Part shown: in pieces, positions 45,566-55,059 of the stretch
How positions within the stretch are numbered: position 1 is the stretch's first letter
Layout of the letters: each line of letters opens with the position of its first letter
Assembly: GCA_945875845.1 (NCBI GenBank)
Contig: CAMCMB010000037.1
Coordinates: 1 to 64,000, forward strand
DNA: 64,000 nt
From: Pirellula staleyi DSM 6068
GTDB lineage: Bacteria > Planctomycetota > Planctomycetia > Pirellulales > Pirellulaceae
Reading direction: 5' to 3'
The notes under the pieces: generated by a model
The model's database searches: none
The model's input: only the letters and a program-made list of their open reading frames with translations
What the model was told of the DNA's origin: nothing
Program-made: the position numbers and the translations under genes

Positions 45566-46653
45566 AACCCAAGAGGATTCTTAAACGGAGGCGATCGCAA
45601 AACCCTCGGCGTCGATCGATTCCCGGCAGTGCACCAGGTTTGATGAATGTCGATCCGAGCGCGAACCCAACTACGATCCGGGTGATGGCATTTAATGGAG
45701 CGGAATTGCTCGAAAAAGAAATCATCGATATCGATGAAATACGAGCCATTCGGGTCGCATTCCGAAACGTCTGGATCGATGTGACTGGGCTTGGAAGTGA
45801 AGACAAGCTCCGGGGAATCGCTCAGTTGCTGCAGTTGCATCCGTTAGCGATGGAGGATGTCGTCAATGTTCATCAGCGTTCGAAAGTGGATGAGTTCCCC
45901 GACTCCATTTTCGTTGTTGCACGGATGATCGATGGTGACGATGCACTGCAATCGGAACAGCTATCTTTCTTTCTCATGCATCAAGTGCTGCTTTCCTTTC
46001 AAGAGAGGCCGGGCGACTGTTGGGATCCGGTTCGGCAACGTATTCGGACGCATCGCGGAAAACTCAGCGACTCAGGTGTCGATTACTTACTTTATGCTTT
46101 GTTGGATGCGGTGATCGATAGTTATTTTCCGGTCATGGAAAAATTGGCAGAGCAAGTCGATACGGTCGAAGCGGAGATTGTCGAAAACCTGGACCCGGAT
46201 CAAATGCGGCGAATCCATCATTTGCGTGGCCAGTTATTATCCATGCGACGGTCCATTCGTCCGCATCGAGAAATGATCAACGAGCTCGTTCGAGATACGC
46301 TGCCGCACATGGGTCCAGAGGCCCGCGTTCACTTGAGAGACTGTTATGATCACGTCGTGCAAGTTGTGGATGCGGTGGATACGTATCGCGAATTGACATC
46401 TGACATGCGGGATTTTTACTTGTCCAGTGTCAGCAATAGCATGAACGAAGTGATGAAAGTTCTCACGATCATTTCGACGATTTTCATGCCACTCTCGTTT
46501 GTGGCGGGCCTGTACGGAATGAACTTTAGCGATCAATCCCCGTGGAACATGCCCGAACTCGGCTGGTACTATGGATATCCCTTTGCGTTGGGATTGATGT
46601 TCGTGGTTGCGTGTGGACTGTTGGTGTTCTTTCGAAAGAAACGCTGGATTTAG
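45562..46653 (+). CDS. corA: CorA-type magnesium/cobalt channel
   Basis: A 363-residue metal channel. The long N-terminal cytoplasmic domain is followed by two C-terminal membrane spans: the first ends with the signature GLYGMNF (GMN, near residue 319), preceded by IISTIFMPLSFVAGLYG, and the second is FALGLMFVVACGLLVFF. The C-terminus KKRWI is basic as in CorA. A polar, Lys/Arg-rich stretch starts the protein (MKPKRILKRRRSQNPRRRS). The ATG at 45562 overlaps the NUDIX stop (ATGA). It imports Mg2+ and possibly Co2+ through the inner membrane. Confidence 0.93.
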   Translation: MKPKRILKRRRSQNPRRRSIPGSAPGLMNVDPSANPTTIRVMAFNGAELLEKEIIDIDEIRAIRVAFRNVWIDVTGLGSEDKLRGIAQLLQLHPLAMEDVVNVHQRSKVDEFPDSIFVVARMIDGDDALQSEQLSFFLMHQVLLSFQERPGDCWDPVRQRIRTHRGKLSDSGVDYLLYALLDAVIDSYFPVMEKLAEQVDTVEAEIVENLDPDQMRRIHHLRGQLLSMRRSIRPHREMINELVRDTLPHMGPEARVHLRDCYDHVVQVVDAVDTYRELTSDMRDFYLSSVSNSMNEVMKVLTIISTIFMPLSFVAGLYGMNFSDQSPWNMPELGWYYGYPFALGLMFVVACGLLVFFRKKRWI

Positions 46654-46656
46654 TGG

Positions 46657-46732
46657 TAGCGGAACAGCCCAAGCTGTCCGGTGAGGATTTGATTACGTGG
46701 GAATTCACCGGGCGTCTCGCGCCGCTCCGCTA
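46657..46732. repeat. REP-like palindrome tagcggaac...ccgctccgcta, copy 2
   Basis: Same unit as 33452-33532, with gtagcggaacagcccaagctgtcc and ggcgtctcgcgccgctccgcta. It sits in the gap between the convergent ends of corA and the zinc-ribbon membrane protein gene. Confidence 0.8.
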
Positions 46733-46739
46733 CAAGTTG

Positions 46740-48506
46740 TTAGTCGCCGGAAAAATCGCCTTCGAATCCCATTTCTGTGGACGGGCTGATGCGACCTGCG
46801 AGGACACCGAGCTGGTTAAAAATAAAGAACGCAAAGAACGGCAAGACAAGTCCGCAGACGATATCGCCTCCCACTCCCCGGAGAGATGCGACCGCCATGA
46901 AAATAAAGAACAAGGCGTAACCCAATCCAGATTGAATGTACATGGCCCCCCATGCATCGCCATAATTCCTGATGGAGCCGAAGACAGCTTTCGAGTAGGG
47001 CTCGAATACAGAAGTATTGTTGATCATGCTCAAGAGCAGAATCGGCGAGAGACCCCATATGCCGAACATGACCATTCCGGCAGCAATCATGGGGTTGGCC
47101 CCTAACGAGGTTGTTATGGCTCCTAGCATCCCTCCTGGTATGCTTGCGATCACGAGAGTCACGATCACCATCATGCATTCACCGATGGCTTCTCCAAGTC
47201 GGTTGAATGGCCATTCCGCAACTCTCGGTGCACGATTGGCAGCCATAACTAGAACAGGCAGACCACATAAGCAGATGAGGCCACCGACTGGGAGCAAGAA
47301 CACGGCAAAGATTATGACTCTCGCCACATAAGCCGTTTTTTCGCTTGCCTCAATCACGGAGCCAACCGCTGCCATGGAAAAGAGCCAGGCACTCGATACC
47401 AAGCCAAGAACGACGATCGCCGCCACGACCAAGGGGTCCCTCAAAAATCCGAGAATGAGGCCCATCCAACGTTTGGTGTCGAAGACGAAATCAATGTCCT
47501 GTAGTTCCTCGCGCTCGCGGTCCACTTCCACTTTGGCTCGATCGAGTATCTCTCGCGTATTGACATTTTGATGCGAGGAGGTTTTCGAGTTTTCTGCATC
47601 GATTGGAGAAAACCTTAGGCTTGGCATTTCATCAAGCTTGACCTCTTTCGGTATCGGCTTGACGAAGGGTTTTGGGACAACGAATTGGGAATGGCAGTCC
47701 GGGCATCGCATCTTGCTTCCGATTCGCGATTTGTTAGCGTATAGAAAAGTACCGCAAATCTTGCAGGCAAATCGAAACTCTTCGTCCTTCGGAACGACGA
47801 AGCTATCGCCAAGAGCCGGCGCTTCCAAAATCAGTTCATCCAGGGAACCCACCAAGAGAGGTTTGGAGTCGGTGGAGTTGGAGCTGGGCTTGCGTTTCAC
47901 GTTCCCGGAAGAGCTTGGTTGACTTTTGGGCTCGGTTTTTTTCTTTGCAGAGGGGATGGCATCTATTTTGGAGGGACGCGCTGAGAGTGAAGGGGACGAA
48001 TCGATTGGTAATACGTCGGGAAAATCCTCTTCAAATGCGCTTCGCGACACTTTGCTTGGAGGGCTTAGGGGTTCGAGTCTAAACTCGTCGTCATCATTCT
48101 GCGTGTCGGCATTCTGTGTGTCGGGTTGCTTCCCAACGCCGGCCGCCGTTCCAGGCTTGGCCGATGTTCCAGCGTTGGTGGCGACGTTAGTCCCTGCCGT
48201 TGGCGAAGGGGCTGCCGCCTTGGAAGGAGCGATTGCTGTCGCTGGGTTCGTCTTAGCATCACGAACAGGTTTTGGAGTGGGCTGTTCATCGACCGATTCC
48301 GCCATGTCCAGTTTCAGCCAATCATCCTCTTCGTTGTTGGCACTGATAACTCCCGGCACTCGGATCGATGCAGAGCACTGAGGGCAAGCCAATTTTTGTC
48401 CTGCGAGCGATTGGGGGGCTCGCAATTTCTTTTGGCATTGGGGGCAGGCAAAGTTTAACAATTCGGGACGATCGTTGGACAAACGCAAACCCTCGATCTG
48501 TTGCAT
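46740..48506 (-). CDS. Membrane protein with two zinc-ribbon motifs
   Basis: A 588-residue protein. Near the N-terminus FACPQCQKKLRAPQSLAGQK + LACPQC is a CxxC...CxxC zinc ribbon (about 18-43), and FACKICGTFLYANKSRIGSK + MRCPDC is a second one (about 245-270). Between them is a Pro/Ser/Thr-rich disordered linker. The second half has about six hydrophobic segments (PLVVAAIVVLGLVSSAWLF, IIFAVFLLPVGGLICLCGL, LSPILLLSM...). No catalytic motif. Such ribbon-plus-membrane proteins are frequent in planctomycetes; a sensory or trafficking role is only a guess. Convergent with corA, with a REP copy in between. Confidence 0.78.
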   Translation of the reverse strand: MQQIEGLRLSNDRPELLNFACPQCQKKLRAPQSLAGQKLACPQCSASIRVPGVISANNEEDDWLKLDMAESVDEQPTPKPVRDAKTNPATAIAPSKAAAPSPTAGTNVATNAGTSAKPGTAAGVGKQPDTQNADTQNDDDEFRLEPLSPPSKVSRSAFEEDFPDVLPIDSSPSLSARPSKIDAIPSAKKKTEPKSQPSSSGNVKRKPSSNSTDSKPLLVGSLDELILEAPALGDSFVVPKDEEFRFACKICGTFLYANKSRIGSKMRCPDCHSQFVVPKPFVKPIPKEVKLDEMPSLRFSPIDAENSKTSSHQNVNTREILDRAKVEVDREREELQDIDFVFDTKRWMGLILGFLRDPLVVAAIVVLGLVSSAWLFSMAAVGSVIEASEKTAYVARVIIFAVFLLPVGGLICLCGLPVLVMAANRAPRVAEWPFNRLGEAIGECMMVIVTLVIASIPGGMLGAITTSLGANPMIAAGMVMFGIWGLSPILLLSMINNTSVFEPYSKAVFGSIRNYGDAWGAMYIQSGLGYALFFIFMAVASLRGVGGDIVCGLVLPFFAFFIFNQLGVLAGRISPSTEMGFEGDFSGD

Positions 48507-48573
48507 CGGAGAAAGTAATCATGGGACGACGGCTACCATTATAGCCGCCACCCGTGTTTTTTCGGTCTTTGGA

Positions 48574-49611
48574 TCAGTTTAGTTGCGTTGATGTTTTGGC
48601 AAAAACTTGATAATGTTCATCGCCGACTGTCTGAGTCCATGCGTTGCGGTGCAGTACGACTCGGTAGAGCATGTGCATCGATTGGCCGGGTTGGAGCATG
48701 TAGCCACCTTCTTTTTTCGTGGCATCTGGATTGACTTCAAGAAAGTGCTTCACCCCTATCGGATTGTGAGCAAAGAGGCCGTAAGTTCGAACGTGCCAAT
48801 ATCCAGTTCTCCCGAAACTCTTGGGATGGATGAGGATTGCAATCCCGTGTTCTTGTTTTGCGTCGATGGTTGCTTTTCCAGCATAGTCGACCCAGTCCGC
48901 TGGCTTCCCCCACGTTTTTCCATCTTTTAGGCCGCTGCTATTGAGGATATGTCCACTGGCTTTGTCGACCTTCATCGTTTCCGGAACACGGATGGCAAAC
49001 ATTCCTTCTTTGGTATCTCCGAAATGGATCGGATTCTTGGAGGCAGGGTCGGCGTGTTTGAGAATGTACTCGCAGTCGATGATGCGTTCCTCTGGCGTAC
49101 CGGAAACTGTGTATTTGCAAAGCTCTTGAAGAAAAGGCTTGGCTTCAATGGTTTGCCAAATGTGGCGAGCTTCCACCGAGGCTGAAGTATCGGATTGAGC
49201 GGTGGCGACGACTTCGGAATGAACCACTTCGCCGTGGTTTTTACCTTCGGCCCAAAAGTCAACATCGTTCACTTCGCCAAATGTCATCCAAAGTGAGCGG
49301 TGGTGAGGGTGATCGTGAGCTTCATTCGTACTGTCGGGAACCATAGGGTATTCACGGGACATTCGCAAATTGTCTGGACCCATCAACGGCCATAAGATTG
49401 GCTTGGTACCCGATTTGAAACGATAACTCGTAATCAATTTGCCAGCCTGCATTAGATCGACGCGATCCGATTCACGTTTGGCTTGGAAATCTTGGCCCAA
49501 GCTTGGGATGGAAAAGGCAGATGCCATGATCCCGAGAGCGATCGCGTTTTTTGTCGCTTGGACAGCAGATCGCAATGTGTTAGAGCGAATGAGAGGCAGG
49601 AACGCTTGCAT
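48574..49611 (-). CDS. DUF6807 (PmoA-like) exported protein
   Basis: A 345-residue secreted protein. A signal peptide ends near AFSIPSLGQD. The body matches the planctomycete PmoA-like/DUF6807 family: VDLMQAGKLITSYRF, PILWPLMGPDNLRMSREYPM, DHPHHRSLWMTFGEVN (a His-rich block near 100), and C-terminal HPKSFGRTGYWHVRTYGLFAHNPIG. The function of the family is unsettled; neighbours in such genomes are sugar- and sulphate-processing enzymes. It is divergent from the large cytochrome gene, and they may share regulation. Confidence 0.8.
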   Translation of the reverse strand: MQAFLPLIRSNTLRSAVQATKNAIALGIMASAFSIPSLGQDFQAKRESDRVDLMQAGKLITSYRFKSGTKPILWPLMGPDNLRMSREYPMVPDSTNEAHDHPHHRSLWMTFGEVNDVDFWAEGKNHGEVVHSEVVATAQSDTSASVEARHIWQTIEAKPFLQELCKYTVSGTPEERIIDCEYILKHADPASKNPIHFGDTKEGMFAIRVPETMKVDKASGHILNSSGLKDGKTWGKPADWVDYAGKATIDAKQEHGIAILIHPKSFGRTGYWHVRTYGLFAHNPIGVKHFLEVNPDATKKEGGYMLQPGQSMHMLYRVVLHRNAWTQTVGDEHYQVFAKTSTQLN

Positions 49612-49790
49612 AGTTTTGTCGACCCTTCAGAAGGTTTGAGCCATCGGTAAGTGAGAGGAAAATAGGATTTTTACTAGAGGTTTGATGATTCGGGCTTTTC
49701 AATTTTACAAATGCACTAATATTACATGGTGGGTACGTTAGCAGCTTTCTTGCCCCATTTCTTATGTTTTGTAGGTCAGGAGTTACAGCA

Positions 49791-52700
49791 GTGTTTTTGT
49801 TGTTGCGAGGGAGTCAGGTTTGGACCTTCCCAATTTCGGTCGCTTTTGTATTGCTTCATGGCTTGGCAAGCAACACTTTGGCGATCGAAGAGGTTCCCCC
49901 GTTTACTGTGCCAGATGGTTTTTCGGTCCAGAAAGTTGCCGATGACTCGTTGGTTCATGATTGCTTTTGCATGACGCTGGATGGACTTGGACGGCCCGTT
50001 GTTTCCGGGCCCGGATACATTCGAACTTTATTGGACGACAACTCGGACGGGCAATTTGAGCGAAGCGTTCTATGGTCTAATTTACCCAAGCAAGGCGCTC
50101 AAGGGTTATGGGCTGAGGGAATAAAGCTCTATTTCGTTAGCGAAGGTGGGCTTTGGATGACCGAGGATTCCGATGGCGATCTTGTAGCGGATGCCAATGC
50201 GAAACGCGTTTTGGATCTACCAACCGGTTCGGAGCACGATTCGCACGCCCTCCGCAAGGGGCCCGATGGATATTGGTACCTCATCGCCGGCAATTTTGCC
50301 CGCGATATCTCGAAAATGCAAAATGATCCGAACAGTCCCGTTCAACGGAGCCGAAGTGGGACACTGTGGCGTATTAGTCCTGATTTTTCAACCCGAAGCG
50401 TTTGGGCACACGGAATGCGCAATTGCTATGACTTTGACTTCCTGCCGAATGGACAGATTGTCACTTTCGACAGCGATTGTGAGCGAGAAGCGACTCTACC
50501 GTGGTATCGACCGACTCGCGTTATGGTTCTTGGGCCCGGTGCCGATGCGGGCTGGTGCGGGCAAGCCTGGAAGGATGAGGATCACCGAATCACGATGCCA
50601 TTAACCCTGGCGCAATTGGGGCGTGGATCTCCAACTGGGGTCGCGGTCTATCGGCACCGCGCGTTTCCAAAGAAATATCACGATGCCATTTTTGCTCTGG
50701 ACTGGACGTTCGGGCGTGTTCTCGCCATTTATCCCTCGAGCAATCTGGACGAATCCAAACGGATTCCAAACAAAATCCCAGCGGAAATATTTATGCAACC
50801 GAGCGGTATGGCTGGGTTCGCTCCAACGGATGTTTGTGTGGCCCCAGACGGTAGCTTGCTGATTTGTATCGGAGGTCGCGGCACCACCGGCGCGGTCTAT
50901 CGCGTGACTTCGAACGAGAGCATCCAAGCGAAATCGCCTAGTTGGTTCACCGATTCGATCGCCTCCGGGCAACTCCAAGCCGAACAAGCTGAGGCGCTCG
51001 AGAGCTTGCTCAGAGCGAATTCTCCGTTGGACAGTTGGTCCGAAGCCAAGTGGCGCCCCAATTTGGAAAAAGTTGGCATTTCGACCCTGCTAGCGATCAT
51101 CGCAGGAACTATCCCGATTTCCGCGGAGCCGGATGTTGTCGCGGAAGCGAAATTGAAAGGTGCTCAATTTCTGACGCGTATCAATGCAAACGTCCCTTTC
51201 GCCAGCATCCAACGCATTCTCCTCTCGCCATCTCAGTCGTCAAGAGCGTCTGGTTGGTGGCTAGTTGGTCGCGGCCGTCTTAGTTTAAAGCCACAGGAAA
51301 CAAAGTGGATCGAATCGCTTGCCGCCACAGATTACTCGCTGCCTGAATCCACCCCGAACCAAGAGGATGCGTCCAGTTGGGAACCGCATCTTGGTCGGGA
51401 CGACGAACGGCTTCGATGGGAAGCATTCGGTATTCGCAAATGGAATTTGAGTTCGGCCGAAAGTCGACCTGTTACGGACAACGATGCCGGAAATGCGCTG
51501 CGGCGCACTTGGCTTTGGGCGCTATCGCGTTCACCAGCCCCCCTTGCGGCAAAGTCGAGTCGGAACGGGCTAGACACTCTCATTGCAAGGCAATTGTTCA
51601 ACACGAGCCAGACCGGCATTAATTCACCGCTGTTAGATGCCTTGGCAACGTGGGTACCAGCCAACCAAGCCACATTGACGACTCGCGATAAACTCGAGCT
51701 TCTGACGCTTTTGCAATCTGCGCTCGGAGATAGACGTTATAGCTTGCCGCAGCAATTGGATCCGCCACAGCCTGATGTGCTCGATGGGTATCGAGGTCTG
51801 AGCTCAGCTCGCTTGCCCGACAATGTACGAACCGCTTGGATCGGTTGGGCAACGTATTTTGCAAAGTTAGCTTTGAAACAAAATAGTCCGTTGGTTCAGC
51901 TCGAAGCGACACGAACGATGGCCATGCTGGAACCCAAGGATCAATGTTCACTTGAGTTACTATTGAGTCAAATCGACCAAAAAAGTCATCCAACCTCGGA
52001 TATTCATTGGTTGTGTTGCTTGGCCAACTGCAGTAGTCCGAGAACGTCCGACATGACTCGTGCAACGGCGGCTGCTCTTTCGGGACTCGTTCGCAAAGTA
52101 AAATTGCGAGGTCTGTATACCGACAATCAATGGCCGACGCGATTGCAACAGCTCGTCAATGCATTGACGAAACGGGATTCTCGTCTTGGTAAAGCATTCG
52201 TAGAACTGCCTGTCCCATGCTGCCCGGAAGACATTGTTCTGATTTCGTCATTCCCAGTCGATGTGCAAAAAGAAGCCCGCAAGAAGATGCGAGAACATCT
52301 GATTGCAACGGCGCCCACCGAATGGCAGCCAGTCATTGTGCGTTATGCTTGCCAACTCGGCATTGATGAGAGTTTTGCCAACTCGATTCGCAAGTCTGCG
52401 ATTGAACCCAACAATCGATCCCTTGCAACAGAAATGTTATCGTCTCTCGGGGAGCAAGCGGATTACGAGCTGTTTCTTGCCGCTCTGGACTCCAGCGATC
52501 GAAACCAATGGCCATTTGGATGGAAGGGCATCAGTACGTTGCCGGTACTCGACCCTGCGCAGGAATGGAAATCCATCCCTCAGATCGTTTCCAACGTCAT
52601 CAACACAACCATCGCGCTGCCTCGGACTGCTGTTCTCAATCGAGCCAGAACGATTGCCGCAAAATTGAAGATGGAAAAAGTCCCGACTACGGAGCAATGG

Positions 52701-53216
52701 TCCGACTGGGATCGTTTCTTCCAAGGCAGTTTGGATGAAGCAGCTTACGCGAAACTGCGCCTTCCCTCGACAAACTCCGACTGGCGAGCCATCGTACTTT
52801 CCGCGAGTTCCCTCGCAGGCGATCTTCAAGTCGGTAAGTCACTATACGAGCAGAAGTGTGGACTTTGCCATGGCGGGCAGAGCGCACTAGGTCCAAGTCT
52901 TTTAGGCGTAGCGAAACGATTCTCTCGCGAGGATTTGTCGAAAGCGATCTTTGAACCTAGTCGAGACATTTCGGATCGCTATCGATCGATTCGAGTGCTG
53001 ACGATGGATGGCGAGATTTTCACGGGCATGATCATTTACAATGCGGCCGATGGAACGACTTTGCAGACGGCCGATGGGAACTTGGTTCGAATCAATCAGG
53101 ACAACATCGAGGACAAAGCGTATTCGACCGAATCCTTGATGCCAAGCGGGCTCTTGGATGATCGCTCCCCAGCGGAGGTCGCGAGCCTGTACGCGTACCT
53201 TGGAACACTACAGTAG
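49791..53216 (+). CDS. Large exported cytochrome: beta-propeller, HEAT-like part, haem-binding domain
   Basis: A 1141-residue protein. The start is GTG 49791, because caggag lies eight bases upstream and MFLLLRGSQVWTFPISVAFV begins a good signal peptide ending ASNTLAIEE; the ATG at 49764 in the track is less likely. Residues about 45-380 are a PQQ/NHL-type beta-propeller (GFSVQKVADDSL, PVVSGPGYIRTLLDDN). About 400-980 is helical, HEAT-like. The C-terminal domain (TIGR02603-like) has KSLYEQKCGLCHGGQSALGP with a CxxCH haem site near 1021. Probably a periplasmic dehydrogenase or electron-transfer unit for sugar breakdown. Its target is not known. Confidence 0.88.
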   Translation: MFLLLRGSQVWTFPISVAFVLLHGLASNTLAIEEVPPFTVPDGFSVQKVADDSLVHDCFCMTLDGLGRPVVSGPGYIRTLLDDNSDGQFERSVLWSNLPKQGAQGLWAEGIKLYFVSEGGLWMTEDSDGDLVADANAKRVLDLPTGSEHDSHALRKGPDGYWYLIAGNFARDISKMQNDPNSPVQRSRSGTLWRISPDFSTRSVWAHGMRNCYDFDFLPNGQIVTFDSDCEREATLPWYRPTRVMVLGPGADAGWCGQAWKDEDHRITMPLTLAQLGRGSPTGVAVYRHRAFPKKYHDAIFALDWTFGRVLAIYPSSNLDESKRIPNKIPAEIFMQPSGMAGFAPTDVCVAPDGSLLICIGGRGTTGAVYRVTSNESIQAKSPSWFTDSIASGQLQAEQAEALESLLRANSPLDSWSEAKWRPNLEKVGISTLLAIIAGTIPISAEPDVVAEAKLKGAQFLTRINANVPFASIQRILLSPSQSSRASGWWLVGRGRLSLKPQETKWIESLAATDYSLPESTPNQEDASSWEPHLGRDDERLRWEAFGIRKWNLSSAESRPVTDNDAGNALRRTWLWALSRSPAPLAAKSSRNGLDTLIARQLFNTSQTGINSPLLDALATWVPANQATLTTRDKLELLTLLQSALGDRRYSLPQQLDPPQPDVLDGYRGLSSARLPDNVRTAWIGWATYFAKLALKQNSPLVQLEATRTMAMLEPKDQCSLELLLSQIDQKSHPTSDIHWLCCLANCSSPRTSDMTRATAAALSGLVRKVKLRGLYTDNQWPTRLQQLVNALTKRDSRLGKAFVELPVPCCPEDIVLISSFPVDVQKEARKKMREHLIATAPTEWQPVIVRYACQLGIDESFANSIRKSAIEPNNRSLATEMLSSLGEQADYELFLAALDSSDRNQWPFGWKGISTLPVLDPAQEWKSIPQIVSNVINTTIALPRTAVLNRARTIAAKLKMEKVPTTEQWSDWDRFFQGSLDEAAYAKLRLPSTNSDWRAIVLSASSLAGDLQVGKSLYEQKCGLCHGGQSALGPSLLGVAKRFSREDLSKAIFEPSRDISDRYRSIRVLTMDGEIFTGMIIYNAADGTTLQTADGNLVRINQDNIEDKAYSTESLMPSGLLDDRSPAEVASLYAYLGTLQ

Positions 53217-53249
53217 CGTATCGCGATACGTAGTTTGCTCCTCGCTTAC

Positions 53250-53367
53250 GGGCTTGTTGATTTCATGGTACGACGGACTTCCTAGTCCGTCGAATTCCCC
53301 ATTGACGGACTTGGAAGTCCGTCATACCGCCCTTAACCAATAACGACCTCACTAAATCAACAAGCCG
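53250..53367 (+). repeat. MITE-like element, copy 3 (inserted in a REP)
   Basis: Ends gggcttgttgatttcatgg and actaaatcaacaagccg are inverted. Core as in copies 1 and 2. Left flank cctcgcTTAC and right flank CTACgcgtcgggt show the same insertion point as copy 1, with one base changed in the duplication. It lies in the convergent gap between the cytochrome and MFS genes. Confidence 0.85.
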
Positions 53368-53452
53368 CTACGCGTCGGGTTACCAAACCGCGAATAAATC
53401 CACATCCGCAGAGCGTTGCCACCCTGCGGACGAATGGAATTATCGAATTTTC

Positions 53453-54772
53453 CTAATGCGAGGGAGCGGAAACGGTAACATCTTCGGTGCCGCTTTTGGG
53501 TGGGTGAAAGAAGATCGCGAGCGCGATTGCCGCTACGGTTGCAACGAAGCAAGGAACCAGAAATAAACCGCGGAAATCTGTTTTCGAATTCTGCGTGAAT
53601 ACTTCTTGAAACAACCAAGGGCAAATCGAATTCGCAACCAACGCGCCAACACCCAGAATCATGACATTGAACAATCCTTGCGCACTATTGCGAACGTTCT
53701 TTGGAAAATAGGCATCCACAAAGATGTACACGGTTGCGAAGAAAAACGCGTAGCAAATACCGTGAAGCATCTGCACAAGAATGATCACGACAGGATATTG
53801 TGGCAGAAATGCGTAGACAGCAAATCTGGCTGCGTGCCCAAGGATGCCGACGATCATCGTCGTTCGCCATCCCAGGTTTTTGAGTGTTGCGCCTAGGACA
53901 AACATCGTGAGAATCTCAAACAATTGACCAACGCTCATGACAGGCATAATCCAATTGCCAGGAATACCTACACCACCCGACTCTTGAGGCGTACCTAGGA
54001 ATTGACCTGTCCAATTGAAATAGCAGTTGTGCACAAACGAATCCAAGAACGTTACCAACCAAAGGACAAGCACGAAGGGATGCTTCAAGAGTTTAACAGC
54101 CTCAAACCATGCAAACGTTTCCTCACCCTTTTCCGCTTTTTTTGCTGGGGTGTGGGGCAACACTAGACTGAATGCGGCTAACAGCAGGGAGGCAATCCCC
54201 GCGACCACAAATGTCCATTTCGTCGCACTCTTGAGTGCTTCACCTTGCAAGGGGTTTGCCAGTGCAGACCCAATCCATCCGACAATCCCCTCGGGGTTGG
54301 ATGCCTCAACCGCTGCCCAGTTAACAAAAATAAACGTAAATGGCCAGGCTGCCAAAATCCAGCCGATCGTTCCTCCCATGCGTACAATCCCAAATTCGTT
54401 TTGGGCATCTTTCATGTTCGCAAACGCAATCGAGTTGGTGATCGAAATGGTGGGGACGTAAAGCAAGCAGTGAATCAGCATCAAAACAAAAAATGTTGTG
54501 AAATCCGTTACGAACCCACATCCCAAAATTGCCAGTCCCCCCACCAAATGGCTAAATGCCAAAAACTTTTCGGCAGCAAAATTTCGATCGGCAAACTGAT
54601 TGCTGAAGAACATCCCGACGATTGCCGCGACCGGGAACGCGTTGAGAATCATGGACTGCTGCCATGGGGCAAATCCAAGTCCTGGCAAATAACCGAAAAT
54701 CAGCGGTAGCCAAGCGCCCCAGATGAAGAACTGCAGGACCATCATTACGAACAGTTTCAACCGCACTCCCAT
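53453..54772 (-). CDS. MFS transporter, nucleoside:proton-symporter type
   Basis: A 439-residue twelve-span transporter of the MFS family, closest by pattern to the nucleoside permease group (NupG/XapB): MGVRLKLFVMMVLQFFIWGA, FGYLPGLGFAPWQQSMILNA, GIVRMGGTIGWILAAWPFTF. The ATG at 54772 has ggagag upstream; the ORF starts further up without support. Substrate unknown, may also be a sugar or nucleoside. No neighbouring nucleoside enzymes are seen; it is convergent with the cytochrome gene. Confidence 0.82.
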   Translation of the reverse strand: MGVRLKLFVMMVLQFFIWGAWLPLIFGYLPGLGFAPWQQSMILNAFPVAAIVGMFFSNQFADRNFAAEKFLAFSHLVGGLAILGCGFVTDFTTFFVLMLIHCLLYVPTISITNSIAFANMKDAQNEFGIVRMGGTIGWILAAWPFTFIFVNWAAVEASNPEGIVGWIGSALANPLQGEALKSATKWTFVVAGIASLLLAAFSLVLPHTPAKKAEKGEETFAWFEAVKLLKHPFVLVLWLVTFLDSFVHNCYFNWTGQFLGTPQESGGVGIPGNWIMPVMSVGQLFEILTMFVLGATLKNLGWRTTMIVGILGHAARFAVYAFLPQYPVVIILVQMLHGICYAFFFATVYIFVDAYFPKNVRNSAQGLFNVMILGVGALVANSICPWLFQEVFTQNSKTDFRGLFLVPCFVATVAAIALAIFFHPPKSGTEDVTVSAPSH

Positions 54773-54988
54773 GAGTCTCTCCGCAAACGTGTGAAATAAA
54801 TGTTTAGTAGATTGGTGTCCGTAGCGTAACCAATCCCCGGGAGAAAACAATCGACAAACATCTTTGCGGTGTCTAAGGGATTGAAAATCAACGGGAGGGC
54901 GATGCTTTTGGCCGTTTTGCCCCTCACGGGCCTTGTGTCGTGGGTCGTTCCAGTTTCGAACGTCGCGGGGCCGAGGGAACTTTCCTCA

Positions 54989-55031
54989 CCCATGTGGCAA
55001 GCACATGGGGCCGGGACCGCTTCGCGGTTTT
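54989..55031 (+). promoter_or_regulatory. Two adjacent hairpins in the leader of the UvrA-like gene
   Basis: cccatgtg - gcaag - cacatggg is a perfect stem-loop at 54989-55009; a second, accgc - ttc - gcggt, is at 55016-55028 and is followed by ttt. They lie 30-70 bases upstream of the UvrA-like start. A leader attenuator or terminator of an upstream transcript is possible; no known riboswitch was recognised. Confidence 0.4.
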
Positions 55032-55059
55032 GGCTGGTCGATGCTAGAATGGCGATACT

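Noticed and set aside
46542-47105. Plus-strand ORF of 187 residues after corA
   Set aside because: It overlaps the corA end, the REP copy and the antisense of the zinc-ribbon gene; no protein-like pattern.
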